From Hymenopus coronatus (taxonomy: Eukaryota > Arthropoda > Insecta > Mantodea > Hymenopodidae), in NCBI GenBank assembly GCA_030762935.1, contig CM060900.1, forward strand, positions 400,553,132-400,617,131: 64,000 nt of DNA, written 5' to 3'. Position numbers and translations under genes: made by a program. The notes under the pieces were generated by a model. It was not told where the DNA came from. It was given only the letters and a program-made list of their open reading frames with translations, and searched no databases. Below are positions 22,403 through 33,466 of the stretch, piece after piece; the first letter of the stretch is position 1; each line of letters opens with the position of its first letter.

Positions 22403-23900
22403 TCATGAAGTTTCCCCAAATTTTTTCATGTAGATAGTTTCCCATGAGTTTAGTTCTACGGTCTTGTTTACAGATTTTAGAAGGCGAGTTTCATTTTTAT
22501 TAATGTGATTTTTCTCCCAAAAATGCACAGCAACAGCTGGGCTATCCATTTCTTTATTTTTTATGTTTCTAGAATGTTCTTTAAGACATGTGTCTATGTT
22601 TTGTTTTGTCCGTCTGATGTATACATCTTTACAGTCTGAACAACTAATTTTATAAATACCTGGAGGTATTTTCCTTTTTGTAAGATGTTTGATCAGAGTT
22701 TTTATGCTGTAGCTGTGTCTGGGTTCTTGCATGCTATTCAACTCTCTAAAGATCTTTTGAAATTAATGGGTGGCCTGCGGATAATATGTGAATCTTCTGA
22801 ATGCTTTCTTCTCTTTAATTTCTAGTAGTGTTGTAACTTCCTTATATCTCTCAGTTATTTAAACCTCTTAATCTTTTGATCAAGAAGTTATTGGATGAAA
22901 TCATTTTTCTGTGCTGTTCTTACTATTCCTGTATATTCCATACTGTAGTTATCCTGTACACTAGATTGTTGGTTATTGCATGTTTATGAGAAATAGAATT
23001 AAAACCTTCTGCTTTTATGTAATTGTTGGTATGTGAATTTTTCCTATTGATTCCAAATGTAAGTTTGTCTGAGTTTCAAATCTAGAAATGGTAGAGTGTT
23101 GTCAGTTTCAATTTCTAAAGTAAAGTTTATTATAGTCTCCCGGAAATTTCAAAGTTGTTTAAGGCATCTGTGGTATGCTTGTGCTTTACTATGGCAAATA
23201 TGTCATTCATGTATCTGTACCAAGTTGTATAGATGCTAGGAAAAGCAGTGGTAATATGGGTTTCAAATTGACTCATGTAAAGATTAGCTAAAAATGATGA
23301 CAATGGATTGCCTATAGCTAATCCAGAATACTGCTTATAAAATTTATCCTGGAATGTGAAGTATGTCTGTTCTATACAAATTTCTGTTAATTTGACATAT
23401 TCGTGATTCACATTCTCTTCTAAACTGATGTCGTTAGCCATTTTTGTACCACTATCAAAAGTTTTTCTTTTGGAATTCTGGGAAACAGAGATTTAACATC
23501 AAATGATACTAGTTTATCTGTGGTTCTACTTTAACATCTTTGATCTTCTCAATCAACTCAAGAGAATTGGTAATATTACAGCTTTCAAATTTTGGGAGCA
23601 CCTTGAATCGATTACATAACCATTTTGCAAGATAGTAGGAAGGTGTATCTATGTTATTTATTATTCGTCTCAAGCACTTTCTGGGTTTGAGAATTTTAGG
23701 TGACCTGTAACTGCGAGCTAAGTTGGGGTTGTTTGTTTCAACATATGTTGTTCTGCTTTATGTATTATGCAGCTGTTCATCAATGCTTCATTGACTACTT
23801 TTATGCACTTATTAAGTGGATCTGATTTTATTTCTGTAAATTTGTCTGTAATTCTAGCATGCTGGTATTGTAATCTTGTTCAACCAAAATGACAATCTTA
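22403..23900 (-). pseudogene. Penelope-like retroelement: RT and GIY-YIG endonuclease remnant
   Basis: The minus strand reads RT text first: PRKCLRRIINNIDTPSYYLA and KVLPKFESCNITNS near 23750-23560. Then in the frame 23441-23130 it reads FTFQDKFYKQYSGLAIGNPL and WYRYMNDIFAIVKHK, where the catalytic YxDD has become YMND. Downstream, 22741-22403 encodes a GIY-YIG nuclease: PPGIYKISCSDCKDVYI (GIY half), RRTKQNIDTCLKEH, and AVAVHFWEKNHI. This RT-to-GIY-YIG order is diagnostic of Penelope-like elements. Frames are broken between the domains and the N terminus is degraded. Confidence 0.85.
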
Positions 23901-25085
23901 TTTCCTTTATCCACTTTAGCATAAACTACATATTTTTGGTTCAGTCATCTAATTATCTTCTCATGACCTTTATTTTGTTTCTCTTTGCCTATGCTCCTAA
24001 GAATGCTGAGAGAATTCTTCTTTATTATGTCCTCAAAAGTACCAAAATATATATTTTTACTAAAATGACTAAGACAAAGATGTACTTTATTTTGGAAGGC
24101 AACATTTGCATACCATACCCTACTTCAGAATATAATTTTCAACACATAAGAACTACATAGCCATTTTATTCCTGCATCAAAATTCAAAATATACTGTGAT
24201 AATCTCCATTAGACTGTTAAAACTATTACTGTACAGGCTCAAAAATCCATGTAATGTAGTGATAGAATTATTATTTGCCCTGCAGTCATTTGGTTACTTT
24301 TGTATGCAATATCTATATTTTGTATTTGCATTGTACTGTTTTTATAGTATTACTGTGATATAATCTTTTGTTGTAAGTAATGTAGTAATGTGTCTTGCAT
24401 CATGGTACTGTGGGAATGACGATTTCTAGCTAAGGAATGTGCCCATGAGGGTTCAAATTTTAAGTTATAGGTATAGGTTGGTACCCAGTCAGAATTATGA
24501 GGAAAGTGATGAGCTGAGTTGGACAGATCCAGGCCTTATGAGTCAATTTTCTGGCTGAAGAATTTGTGATCCTGGCTACATCACCTCTGCATATTGCTTA
24601 GATGGTCATCCACTTTTATGTCTGTGTAACTGTATATGCGGCCAGCAGTAAAGTTGGCAGACACAGGCCCTTTGTGTGCTGTAGTGCCACAGAATTTAAT
24701 GTAGTAATGTAATACTATGATATTACAGTCTAAGAAAAATTAAATTCCTTCTTTCTGTGTGTGCTTAGAATATACTTTCGTGTGTCAAGAACACATTTTA
24801 TGTGTGTAACAGTTTCTATGGGAGAACAAATCCAGTTATTGTTTTTCAGTAAATTCACTTTGGATGATTATGTAGAATGTCATTGTTTTATTAATGGGAC
24901 ATTTATATAAGCTCTTAACACATTTCAAATCTATTGAACCACAAACACACAAATATTTTGATCATTCACATCTTGTGAATCAGTTATCCATAATATATTC
25001 ACCATATTAAACACAGGATGAAAAGAGAACAAATCAGAAAAGAGAGAGTTATGGATGCAGAATTAAATTCCACCAGTTTAAAATA
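23901..25085. other. Intergenic AT-rich DNA
   Basis: No gene is recognised. A possible decayed tRNA-like head occurs near 24430-24470 (GAGGGTTCAAATTTTAAG as a B-box-like stretch), but no matching copy elsewhere in the window supports it. Confidence 0.45.
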
Positions 25086-25109
25086 CAAGGGTCATTTAAT
25101 AAGTTCTTG

Positions 25110-26440
25110 TAATGAAACCCAAAATAATAACTGACCTGCTTCAAACTACTTTTATATTTCAATGTGGTCTCCTTGTACCATAGTTCATTTGGCCCATCAG
25201 TGTTCCAATGCTTTTATTCCTTCTCAAAAATGAGATTCCTCCGGGGCTGCCAAATACTCATCAGCTCTGGCTTTCAGCTCTTATTTGATCAGAATTTCTG
25301 TTCACTGAGGAAACTTTTGAGCTTAGGGAAGAGACAGAAGTTTGACAAAGCCATATTAGGTGAATAAGATATGTGGGGCAACAAATCATATATCAGTTTA
25401 TGTATTTTTACCATGGTAATAACACATGTGTGTGGGCGCATATTGTCTTGAAGGAAGATGACTTTCTTCCTTGCTAAACTTGGCCTTTTTTGGCATACCT
25501 TTTGCTATAATTGGGCGAAGAGGTTAGCATAGTATTCTCCCGTAAATGTTCAACCATTTGGAATCCATCAGCGGAATCCCTTTTGCATCCCAAAAAACTG
25601 ATGCCATAACCCTTCTGGTTGACTGTATTGCCTTTGCTTTCTTTGGAGGTGGAGAATGTGAATGTCCTGTTATTTATGGACGCTCTTTAGCTGCTGTGGT
25701 TCTCAGCGTCCCATTCTAAATTGGGCGTGAAATTATTAATTTTGCTCAGAGGCCTCTCAATCAGGCTTGAGGTTCTTTTAAGTGCCGTAAATCTACGACA
25801 CGGGACCAACGGCTTTACTTCCCTTCCAAAGGAAGCCATGCTAAGGATTTTTACGCCTGATTTGGAGGTGGAGAATCAGCATGTTTCTACTGTTTTAATT
25901 GTTTTTTTGTTTCTAGTGTATAGTAGCGGACCCATACTTTATCTGCGGTCATAAATTGGCACAAAAAATCTTGTGGATATTTCTGAAAATGGGTCAAACA
26001 TTGTTCTGAAATTTGCACTCTGATGCATTTTTGATCTTGTGTTAATAGTCATGGCATCCATTTGGAAGATAATTTTTTCATACCCAATTGCTCAGTCAAA
26101 ATGTGATGAGTCCTTTGACATGATATTGAAACAGCTTTAACAATTTCTTGCACTTGCAGTTGGCAATCCTCCAAGGCCATTTCATGGACTTTTGTAGCCA
26201 TTTCTGGGGTGGTGACACATTTTGGCACACCACTATGTGGACTGTCTTCTATGGTCTCCCAATCAAGTTAAATTCATTGGTCCACTTACGAACAGTTGAA
26301 TATGAAGGAGCAGAGTGTTCCAATGTGTTGAATGAGTCAGCATTAATCTCACTTGCTCTCATATCTTTCTTAACAAAGTACTCTATCACTGCTCAAATCT
26401 CATTCTTTTCCATCTTCAAAATTTCTTACACCAGGAACAA
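25110..26440 (-). pseudogene. Mariner transposase remnant, split by a SINE
   Basis: The minus strand starts near 26415 with MEKNEI and EYFVKKDMRASEINADSFNT, then SYSTVRKWTNEF, the N-terminal helix-turn-helix of a mariner transposase. After many stops the C-terminal text HISYSPNMALSNFCLFPKLK appears near 25390-25320 (the YSPDL-AP-D-LFP block, with the last catalytic Asp changed to Asn). It is inactive. Confidence 0.8.
25658..25860 (-). mobile_element. SINE fragment (CAGGCGTAAAAATCC family) inserted in mariner
   Basis: The insert is bracketed by a perfect 16-bp duplication of mariner sequence, TTTGGAGGTGGAGAAT, at 25642-25657 and 25861-25876. On the minus strand it begins CAGGCGTAAAAATCC and continues GTCGTAGATTTACGGCAC and TTTCACGCCCAATTTA. 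This matches the + strand copy at 44990-45160. The copy lacks the tRNA-like head seen there, so it is 5' truncated or a different subtype. Confidence 0.85.
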
Positions 26441-26591
26441 TAAATAAATCATCATAACACAGCTGTCCATTCAGAGCACTGAAATGCCACCTGTACACTT
26501 ATATAGGATGGCTAATTATTATGCCTGTATCTTGTTGCACTAGTGATGACCATATCTGCAGATTCCGTGAACTTATCAAAATACCCTTGTA

Positions 26592-27656
26592 TCATGAATC
26601 TGTTTATGTTTCAAAATAATGTACTTACTAGTTTCAAGTTATAACTAAATGTACAATACAACCATATATGTGTGTAAAATACTTGATTCATGGGGCAGAA
26701 ATATTATAAATAAGGAAAATATTATGGTACTGTATGGTTATAAACAATGAAGTACCATAATACCATTTTTGTACATATATTCAGTAGATTAAGTATGAGG
26801 CTGCTATTTTTATCTAACGGCAGGAAAAAGGAAACAGATCTCCAAAAAATAAATATAATTGTATTGAGGTTTAAACACAAAGTAAGTGGAGATTGTACAG
26901 GCTATATTAAAGATATTGGATATCTAAACTTAAATTAATTCAGTGATATTAGACATTTAATCAATATTAAGCACTAATATTGCTCCATTTAACAAACTAC
27001 AGTTGGGACATATTTGAAACATGTCCTGTAAGTAAATTGAAAAGTATAGCAATATTTGAGTACTTAATGTCAATTCAGTTTCCATAATTTAACTATTTGC
27101 TTCACTGTGGAAAAGTTTCAATGACTTTAAACTTATATTTAGCTTTTGCAAAGCTATTGATTGTATTGATTTGAAACCTCTTACCTAATTGCAGTCATTT
27201 AATTGAAAATGAAACATTTTTACTCAGTTAAACTAACCTTCAGTGATTTAAAATATTTTATTTTATTTTAGTCAATTTATCTCTTTCTTTAGGGCTTGGG
27301 TATAATTTTCTTAAAGACTATTTAACTGAGGTAGCTAGAAATTTACAAGTTTGAGAAATAACCTCTTAACCTGAGTGTTAATAAACTGTAACTGTTCAGA
27401 GACAATACACAATTAAGTTTCCAAAATTTGAGAACATTATTCCACCGCTCTGAGTAATATTGCTTAGAAATATTCTACAGCTATAAAAATAAAGTTATGA
27501 AATCATAAAAATAGTTCATTGTTAAGTTATGTTAAATGAGGTAGCTAAGGATATTTTATTAGAAAAAACATGCAGAAATTGAACATTTTGGACATAGCCT
27601 ATGCAGTACCCTCTGTATGAATTTATTAAAACTATTCAAAAAGCATACTGACATTC
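26592..27656. other. Intergenic AT-rich DNA
   Basis: No coding remnant, repeat end or RNA gene recognised. Confidence 0.5.
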
Positions 27657-27667
27657 CTTGAGGTTGT

Positions 27668-27913
27668 TCTTTTTTTTTTTTGGTAGTGTTTAACGCCCAC
27701 TTTAATTACTTGTGGCACCGCAGGCGGTGACACTGATGTTACATGAATGATGATGGAGCACCGGTGGAATGCTATGGTGGGGGAAACCGGAATACCTGGA
27801 GAAAACCCGCCCCAGCTTTGTCCACCACAAATCTCGCATGCGGTCGCTTGGGATCGAACTTCAGCTGTCTAGGTGAGAGGCAAGTGGTCTAACCACTCGG
27901 CCATGGTGCGGCC
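27668..27913 (-). mobile_element. tRNA-derived SINE (246-bp family), inverted copy
   Basis: Full-length copy of the unit at 21458, in minus orientation. It starts at the high end with GGGCCGCACCATGGCCGAGT and ends in an A run (T run at 27668). The 11-bp target duplication CTTGAGGTTGT flanks it at 27657-27667 and 27914-27924. The B box has decayed (GTTCGATCCCAAG kept, but the bases before it are altered). Confidence 0.92.
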
Positions 27914-27924
27914 CTTGAGGTTGT

Positions 27925-29349
27925 ATACCATGTATTTATTGATATTATTGTAACAGATTAATCGCCATAAGTATGAAGATGACTGTAGATCCAGTGGATA
28001 GACCTCTGTATTATAACTTATTCTCTTAATGGGTATGACGTTCGGCTGTGAATGGATGGCCAGTTCATTAATATCACACTAACAACCATGGATATTTGAA
28101 TCACTTCCACACCAGGTAAAAGTGTAAGGGATATGAAACTGGTTAACAAAATACAGGAAAAATAAATATATGTAGCAAGCTAATTTGCTTATCTTAGGAT
28201 TGAGCTTATTAACCAGATATCTGAGAGTCTCTATTTGGAACTGGAAAACCAGAAAATTACTACTGAAATTGTGTACATACCTATCTACATAACTCATCCT
28301 TTATGTATCACACAAAAAAATTCTTTGTTCAGAATGGAATTCAGTGAAGTAATAAAAAGATAAGAACAGGAACAACAACAACTACTTCTTGTTTTTGGTT
28401 TATGCATCTCTCATACACAGCACACACACGAACACGCACATATTTACCGTTTTCTAAAAATGCCTTTTTTGGGGTTTAGGCGCCTCAAGACATATACTTC
28501 CTGTGAAATCTCAACTTTTGAATCTTTGGGTGGAATACAATACTTCCTTTACTTATTGTAAGTATACATATTATACAAAGTAAAAATTAGCTTAAAAATA
28601 CAATATTTAGGAATTTAACTGTGAATATCCTCATATTAAGATGCTCTGAAACAGAATCTAAATACTTTCAAACAGGTATAGCTTCATTTTAAAGAGCTTT
28701 TGAGGATGAATCTTCTGTCACACATCAATGAAAATATTCCTTACTGCAGTTCAAACTGAAATTTTTTATATCTATATTTGCTAGACCAATAAAAATTAAG
28801 CTTGATATAAAAAGCTCCAAAACTGTTGATTATGAATAGAGATTTAGACCTCAATACTGTTACATTTGTGATTGGATCATAGAATTCCTATTAATTTTAA
28901 ACTATATGAGAATAATGATATGGTTTTACGTTTAAACATGATGGTAATTTGGTTTCAACTATCACTCTTCAGTTATGTTAGTAAAAATGTTCTTATTTGC
29001 TGCTAATGAGTTGATAATATTTGCATAAGATTTACTAAAATAGCATTTCTTTTGCTCATATGTGCCTATAAGGGCTCAGAAGATCATTGATCTAGCCTTA
29101 TTTTACTTCTCAAGAGAAATCGCTTATTATTATAAGTGTAAAAGGTTTAATATGATTATATACATAGAATTACTGCATCATAAAGGAACAAATGACTATT
29201 GATTATATATCTGTATTCTATAATCAAGATGTAAAGTAGTTTATTATTCATAATTTGTGCCTTTTAATGCTCTACATAGAGGCTCAAATATTGCCGTCCA
29301 GTCCATATGTTAAGAATTAAGGTGATCATGTTATTTTGTAAATTTTGTA
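27925..29349. other. Intergenic AT-rich DNA
   Basis: Short chance frames only. No repeat end or conserved coding text recognised. Confidence 0.5.
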
Positions 29350-29511
29350 TTGTGGACTTCAGTTCTGAAATATAAAATTAATGTACATATACATTTAACA
29401 TTGTCTTGCATTTTGGTAGATTTAATTGAGATGTGGACTTCAGTTCTGAAATATAAAATTAATGTACATAAACATTTAACATTGTCTTGTATTTTGGTAG
29501 ATTTAATTGAG
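29350..29511. repeat. 81-bp tandem duplication
   Basis: Two units (29350-29430 and 29431-29511) starting TGTGGACTTCAG and ending TTTAATTGAG, differing at a few bases. Because 81 is a multiple of three, an open frame crosses both units (MWTSVLKYKINVH twice). This is a side effect of the duplication and has no family resemblance. Confidence 0.93.
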
Positions 29512-29559
29512 ATGAGAGGTGAATGCTGTTTGGTTTAAGTAAGATTTCCTTGCCATGAT

Positions 29560-30010
29560 CCAAATAATTACCTGATTTCTGACTTTGGTGCTTGATCAAA
29601 CATAGCAACTTTAACATTAAAGTCATATATGAGCTGACACATCATTCTGAGCTTCACTTCCTGTTCAATTACGTAGAACTAATTCATAGGGCCATCTCCT
29701 GCAATGTCAGCTATTTGTTAATTTTTGGACCTTGGTTTTATCCAATGATTGTAGTGGACATTTTATGAACTGCTGTATGGGCCTGTCTTTTGTGGTAACT
29801 CAAAAATTCACTGTCCTATATTCGAATCATTTTATGAATACCTTTCCCATTTCCCTAGTTCTGTGTGCCCTTTCACTGATTTCAATAGTTTAATCTTGTT
29901 ATCCATATTATGATTTTCTTCCAAAAAGTAATGAGCAACTGCTGATCTATGTGTCTGTTTCGTTTTGTGTTTCTCTATTATGAAGGTTCGATTTCTCTTT
30001 GTTTTTCAAG
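29560..30010 (-). pseudogene. Penelope-like GIY-YIG domain fragment
   Basis: Between about 29990 and 29870 the minus strand reads KHKTKQTHRSAVAHYFLE, then NHNMDNKIKLLKSV in another frame. This is the C-terminal half of the PLE-associated GIY-YIG domain (pattern: RSAxAHHxxxxNHxID, KxLKSxxxxxELxxWE). The remainder of the interval is decayed and has many stops. Confidence 0.55.
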
Positions 30011-30029
30011 ATAAGCACTGAAATTTCTA

Positions 30030-30795
30030 AATGAAAGTTCAGGCCTAAACTCACTTCAAACTTTAGTACAAAATACACTTTCTCAAGATTCCTTATGGTT
30101 CAGAGCAAATGGATTCCTACTAAATGAAAGTAAAATTCAGGAAATGTATTTTGGTTTAAGAAATATACCGAATCACTTTGAAATAGAGACTGTTAAATGT
30201 TTAGGTATGCTTATTAATAGTAAATTGTCTTGGGAACCATATATAAAAAATATAACAGCTAGGCTTTCTAGAATTATGTATTTGATAAGTAATTAAAAAA
30301 TAACATTTCAGATAACTATGTAAGATCAGCATATTTTGATTTTTTTCAAAGTATTATAAGTTATGGAATTTTTTTATGGGGAAGTAGTGGACATGTGCAT
30401 GACATTTTATTGTTGCAGAAAAAACTTGCTAGGGTAATCACTGACTCAGGTAAATTAGCTTATTGTAAACCGCTGTTTATTAGATTGCAGTGTTTGACAG
30501 TAGTTAATCTATACATCTTAGAAATAATGCTTCAACATAGCAGTTTGGGGAGATGTGCACAACTATAACACTAGGAGTTGCACTTGTATAGAAATACCTT
30601 ATTAAAGATTAACCAAGTCACATACCTCTAATGTAGTTCTGGGATCAAAGATATAGGTATAACAAGCCGGGATTAGGTTAAAAAGAATTACCTCTAAATA
30701 TCTTTAAAGATAGATTATATAAGCTGCTAGTGAATGATTCTGTTCATACAGTTATTGAATTTCTTGAAACTGAATATACTGAACTTTAATGTAAC
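30030..30795 (+). pseudogene. LINE reverse transcriptase C-terminal fragment (Jockey/CR1-like)
   Basis: The + strand reads LWFRANGFLLNESKIQEMYF (the WF.AN.L.LN..K motif at the end of the RT palm), then VKCLGMLINSKLSWEPYIKN (the FLG...L.W..HI motif). Decayed thumb text follows, with KKLARVI-like and VWGDVHNYNTRSCT segments. The 5' part is missing, as is usual for LINE copies, and there are many stops. Confidence 0.72.
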
Positions 30796-30832
30796 GTGTA
30801 TTGCTGTACAAGTTGAATGACAGTAAAATATA

Positions 30833-30900
30833 TTTATCATCATCATCGTCTTTGTCATCATCATCATCATCATCATCATCATTGTCATCATCATCAATCC
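30833..30900 (+). repeat. (TCA)n tail of the LINE fragment
   Basis: A run of TCATCA/TCGTC units follows directly on the LINE's 3' untranslated end (GTATTGCTGTACAAGTTGAA). Microsatellite tails are usual for CR1/L2/Jockey-like elements. Frames reading through it (Met-Met or Ser-Ser runs) are spurious. Confidence 0.8.
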
Positions 30901-31019
30901 ATTTTGCAAATTACCGGCTTCTTTTCTGGAGAAGTATTATCCTTATAATGTTGTTTCCCAAATTTTTTCATACTTGCTTAATCATTTATTGACATAAATT
31001 TTATACTAAATTCATCATC

Positions 31020-32200
31020 TTTTTAGCTCCAACAAACCACTACAGTGTGACAAATCTATTGAAACAAATTATAAGGATAATACCTCCAAGGAAAAAGTCA
31101 GGCATTTATAGAGTGGTGAGCAAGGACTGTGAGAAGGTACATGCTGGAAAAACAAAGATAAACCTAACCAACAAACTACAGGAACTCTGTACATAATAGG
31201 CATGCATCAAATGTCTGCAGTTGTTCAAAAAGCCAATTTAATATTCAACCTAAATCCATGCAGATGGTATAGTAAACGCAAAGCTAGAATTCAAGCCAAC
31301 GAATGTCTATACTTGGTAATAGAAATCCAGAGTGAACAAACCAATCTAAACACTTCTATAGTGGGCTCTATGCGAGCTTGGGTAGCGGCATAATGCTTTT
31401 TTAAAAACTCCAACTGTGTATAGATATTCGTTTGCTTGAATTCTAGCTTTGCGTTTACTATACCATCTGCATAGATTTAGGTTGAATATTAAATTGGCTT
31501 TTTGAGCAACTGCAGACATTTGATTCATGCCTATGATGGTATCTTGAAAGTCTTGAAGATGATTGTGTTCGTCTTCATGTAGATCTCTTCTTGAATGGAT
31601 TATATATATAGTGCCAATAATAGCACCTTGAAGAGTAGTTGATCTTAGTCTAGATGTAGCTTCCATCCTAATAATGTGCCAGAATCGGGCACTGTCCACA
31701 GTTTAATACAGTGGTATCAATCTGTTTGCAAATTGTTGTCTATCGCTTGTGTTATTGTGTCGATATTTCTTCGCCTGGTATAATAACGTCTGCGTGCTGG
31801 TGGCATAGCTGCAGGAATGGCAAGTTTGAACACGTTATCAGGGAGCAGCAGAAGCACGGAGCAGAAGCACGGAGCAGAAGCGAGTGCTAGAACACTAACT
31901 AACAAACTACAGGAACTCTGTACAAACAAACTGAAACAGACAGACAGATCAGCGTTTGCTCACTATTTTTGGGGAGGAAACCTTAACATACATATCAAGA
32001 TTAGGCTATTAAAATCAGCAAAAGAGCAGATAGAACTAGGGGAATGGTTAAAGATATTCCTACAATGATATGAACTTTGAGTTGCCAGCAGAATACAGCT
32101 TCAAATAGAAGTTCATTAAATGCACACTAGAGTCATCAGAGCAAAAAGTGCATCCTCAAGGGCCAACAATTAACAACTAAATGACAATGTGAGTGATGAC
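31020..32200 (+). pseudogene. Penelope-like GIY-YIG fragment split by a 0.7-kb insertion
   Basis: Before the insertion the + strand reads a decayed GIY half (KEKVRHL..., then AGKTKINLTNKLQELCT near 31140-31193). After it the text resumes as LTNKLQELCTNKLKQTDRSA, FAHYFWGGNLNIHIKIRLLK and SAKEQIELGEWLKIFLQ (31895-32066), the C-terminal half of the nuclease. The repeated LTNKLQELCT arises from a 30-bp direct duplication at 31164-31193 and 31895-31924. Confidence 0.75.
31194..31894 (-). mobile_element. Insertion within PLE, containing a long inverted repeat
   Basis: The insert is bounded by a 30-bp direct repeat of the target with one mismatch. It holds inverted arms at 31194-31312 and 31417-31534. 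It also holds, on the minus strand, a start that looks like another PLE protein: MPPARRRYYTRRRNIDTITQ, then AIDNNLQTD (31764-31717). So it is most likely a rearranged, 5' piece of a second Penelope-like element rather than an unrelated transposon. A short GCAGAAGCACGGA repeat sits at its right end (31844-31880). Confidence 0.55.
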
Positions 32201-32282
32201 ATGAGAAACTAGTTCTATATAATTGAACAAAAATAAAGCTCAGATTGATGTGTTAACCCACATATAATTTTAATTTAATCAT

Positions 32283-32890
32283 GAGCTTCACCATGGTCAT
32301 TCCAATCCATGGTTTTTAATTAGCCATGGAAGCCTTTCAAAAAATAGAAATGCAATATAATACTATAATTCAGTTTCAACAAAATAGCTTAAGTTTACTG
32401 AATGCTTTTTGGAATAGAAAATATCTTTGGCAAAATATCTTATGGTATACTAGGTAGAAAGTATATGAGGGCAGTAAAAACAATTTAGTCCCACTTAACA
32501 TAGTTTTCAAAATATGATAATATTTCATCTTCTTCAGCTAATATTTTGAGAAGAACTTGATGATATGATGAATATAATAATTTAATAGTGAGCATCACTA
32601 TGGTCATTCCAATATGTGGTTTTTATTTAGCCATGGCGGTCTTTCAACAAATAGAATTGCAACATACAAATTCAGTTTCAAAAAAATACCTTAAATTTAC
32701 TGACAGCAGTTAAAATACTAATGTAAGCTATGTTTTTTGGAATGGAAATGTTTTTGGTAAAATATCTTAAGTTACTAAGTAGAAAGTTTATGAGTTAAGT
32801 AAAACCAATTTAGTCCCACTTAACACAGTTTTCAAATTTGATCATATTTCATCTTCAGTGTCGAGAAGAAGTACTCGATGATATGATGTG
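32283..32890 (-). repeat. Two tandem ~300-bp direct repeats, probable PLE pseudo-LTRs
   Basis: Copy 1 (32283-32572) and copy 2 (32590-32890) align over their length: both run from GAGC(T/A)TCAC(C/T)ATGGTCATTCC to GAGAAGAA followed by TGATGATATGATG. Penelope-like fragments lie on both sides, and such elements typically carry tandem pseudo-LTRs. On the minus strand each copy has CTGAAGA followed 18 to 22 bases later by GAAAAC, reminiscent of the hammerhead ribozyme core reported in PLE terminal repeats. Confidence 0.65.
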
Positions 32891-33215
32891 GTGCCTTCTG
32901 GACACCTGATTGTGAGTTGGATTAAGGGGGTATTCCAAAGATCATAATTCTGATGACATTTTTATTGTATGGTTTTTCTCCCAAAATGTTAGTTCTGTGT
33001 GGGTTTTAGCATGTTTAATGATGTTTATTTCCTATTCTATGTTATGCGTAGTTGAGAAACAGTGTTGGGCTACTGTTAATTTGTCAGTTTGTCCCAGTTT
33101 CACATTTCTTATATCATCATTAGGTCTGATTTGCAAGTTTCTCTTCACTCTTCTTATGATATGCCACCTTTCATTTAAAGAGCATTCTTTGGAATTTTGT
33201 TTTAATAGAATAAAT
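32891..33215 (-). pseudogene. Penelope-like GIY-YIG C-terminal fragment
   Basis: On the minus strand, across one or two frame changes: LNERWHIIRRVKRNLQIRPN, KLGQTDKLTVAQHCFSTTHN and KHAKTHTELTFWEKN. The VAQHC...H.I...II....T...FWE pattern is the PLE GIY-YIG C-terminal half. Because it directly follows the two direct repeats in reading direction, repeats and coding piece probably belong to one element. Confidence 0.65.
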
Positions 33216-33357
33216 TAGTCAATCCTAGTAGTTTTACTTGACAAAAGTATCAATGTGTTTCCCATTCTAAAAGCTCATTAATTGAGTTGATTAATTAACT
33301 TTCTTGATGGACATTTAGGAGAGAAACACGTTTTAAAATCTACTATTGAAAGAGAGG

Positions 33358-33466
33358 GGTGTGTGTGTGTGTGTGTGTGTATGTGTGTGTGTGTGGGTGT
33401 GAGTGTGGGTGTGGGTGGGGGTGGGGGTGGGGGTGGGGGTGCGCGCGTGTGCGCGTGCGCGTGCAT
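33358..33466. repeat. (GT)n / (GGGGGT)n / (GC)n microsatellite
   Basis: It starts as GT dinucleotides, grades into GGGTGT and GGGGGT units and ends in GCGCGTGTGCGC. Alternating purine-pyrimidine and G-run composition. The frames crossing it (poly-Gly, poly-Pro) are artefacts. Confidence 0.96.

Larger units (their letters stand above)
25086..26589 (-). mobile_element. Mariner element with TA-flanked inverted repeats
   Basis: The left tip CAAGGGTCATTTAATAAGTT (25086) and the right tip, reverse complement CAAGGGTATTTTGATAAGTT (ending 26589), match with few differences. Both are bounded by TA, the mariner target. The length of about 1.5 kb includes a 203-bp SINE insertion plus its duplicated 16-bp target, so the original element was near 1.3 kb, the family norm. 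Confidence 0.88.

Noticed and set aside
29350..29538. Small secreted-protein gene with two 27-residue repeats
   Set aside because: It is an 81-bp tandem duplication in AT-rich DNA starting from a non-ATG codon, with no conservation evidence.
31194..31534. Cruciform or MITE with terminal inverted repeats
   Set aside because: Only one outer end of the arms coincides with a direct repeat, and the rest of the insert carries PLE-like coding text, so a rearranged PLE is more economical.
32283..32890. LTR retrotransposon long terminal repeats
   Set aside because: The repeats are adjacent with no internal gag-pol, have no TG...CA ends, and sit beside Penelope-like GIY-YIG pieces.
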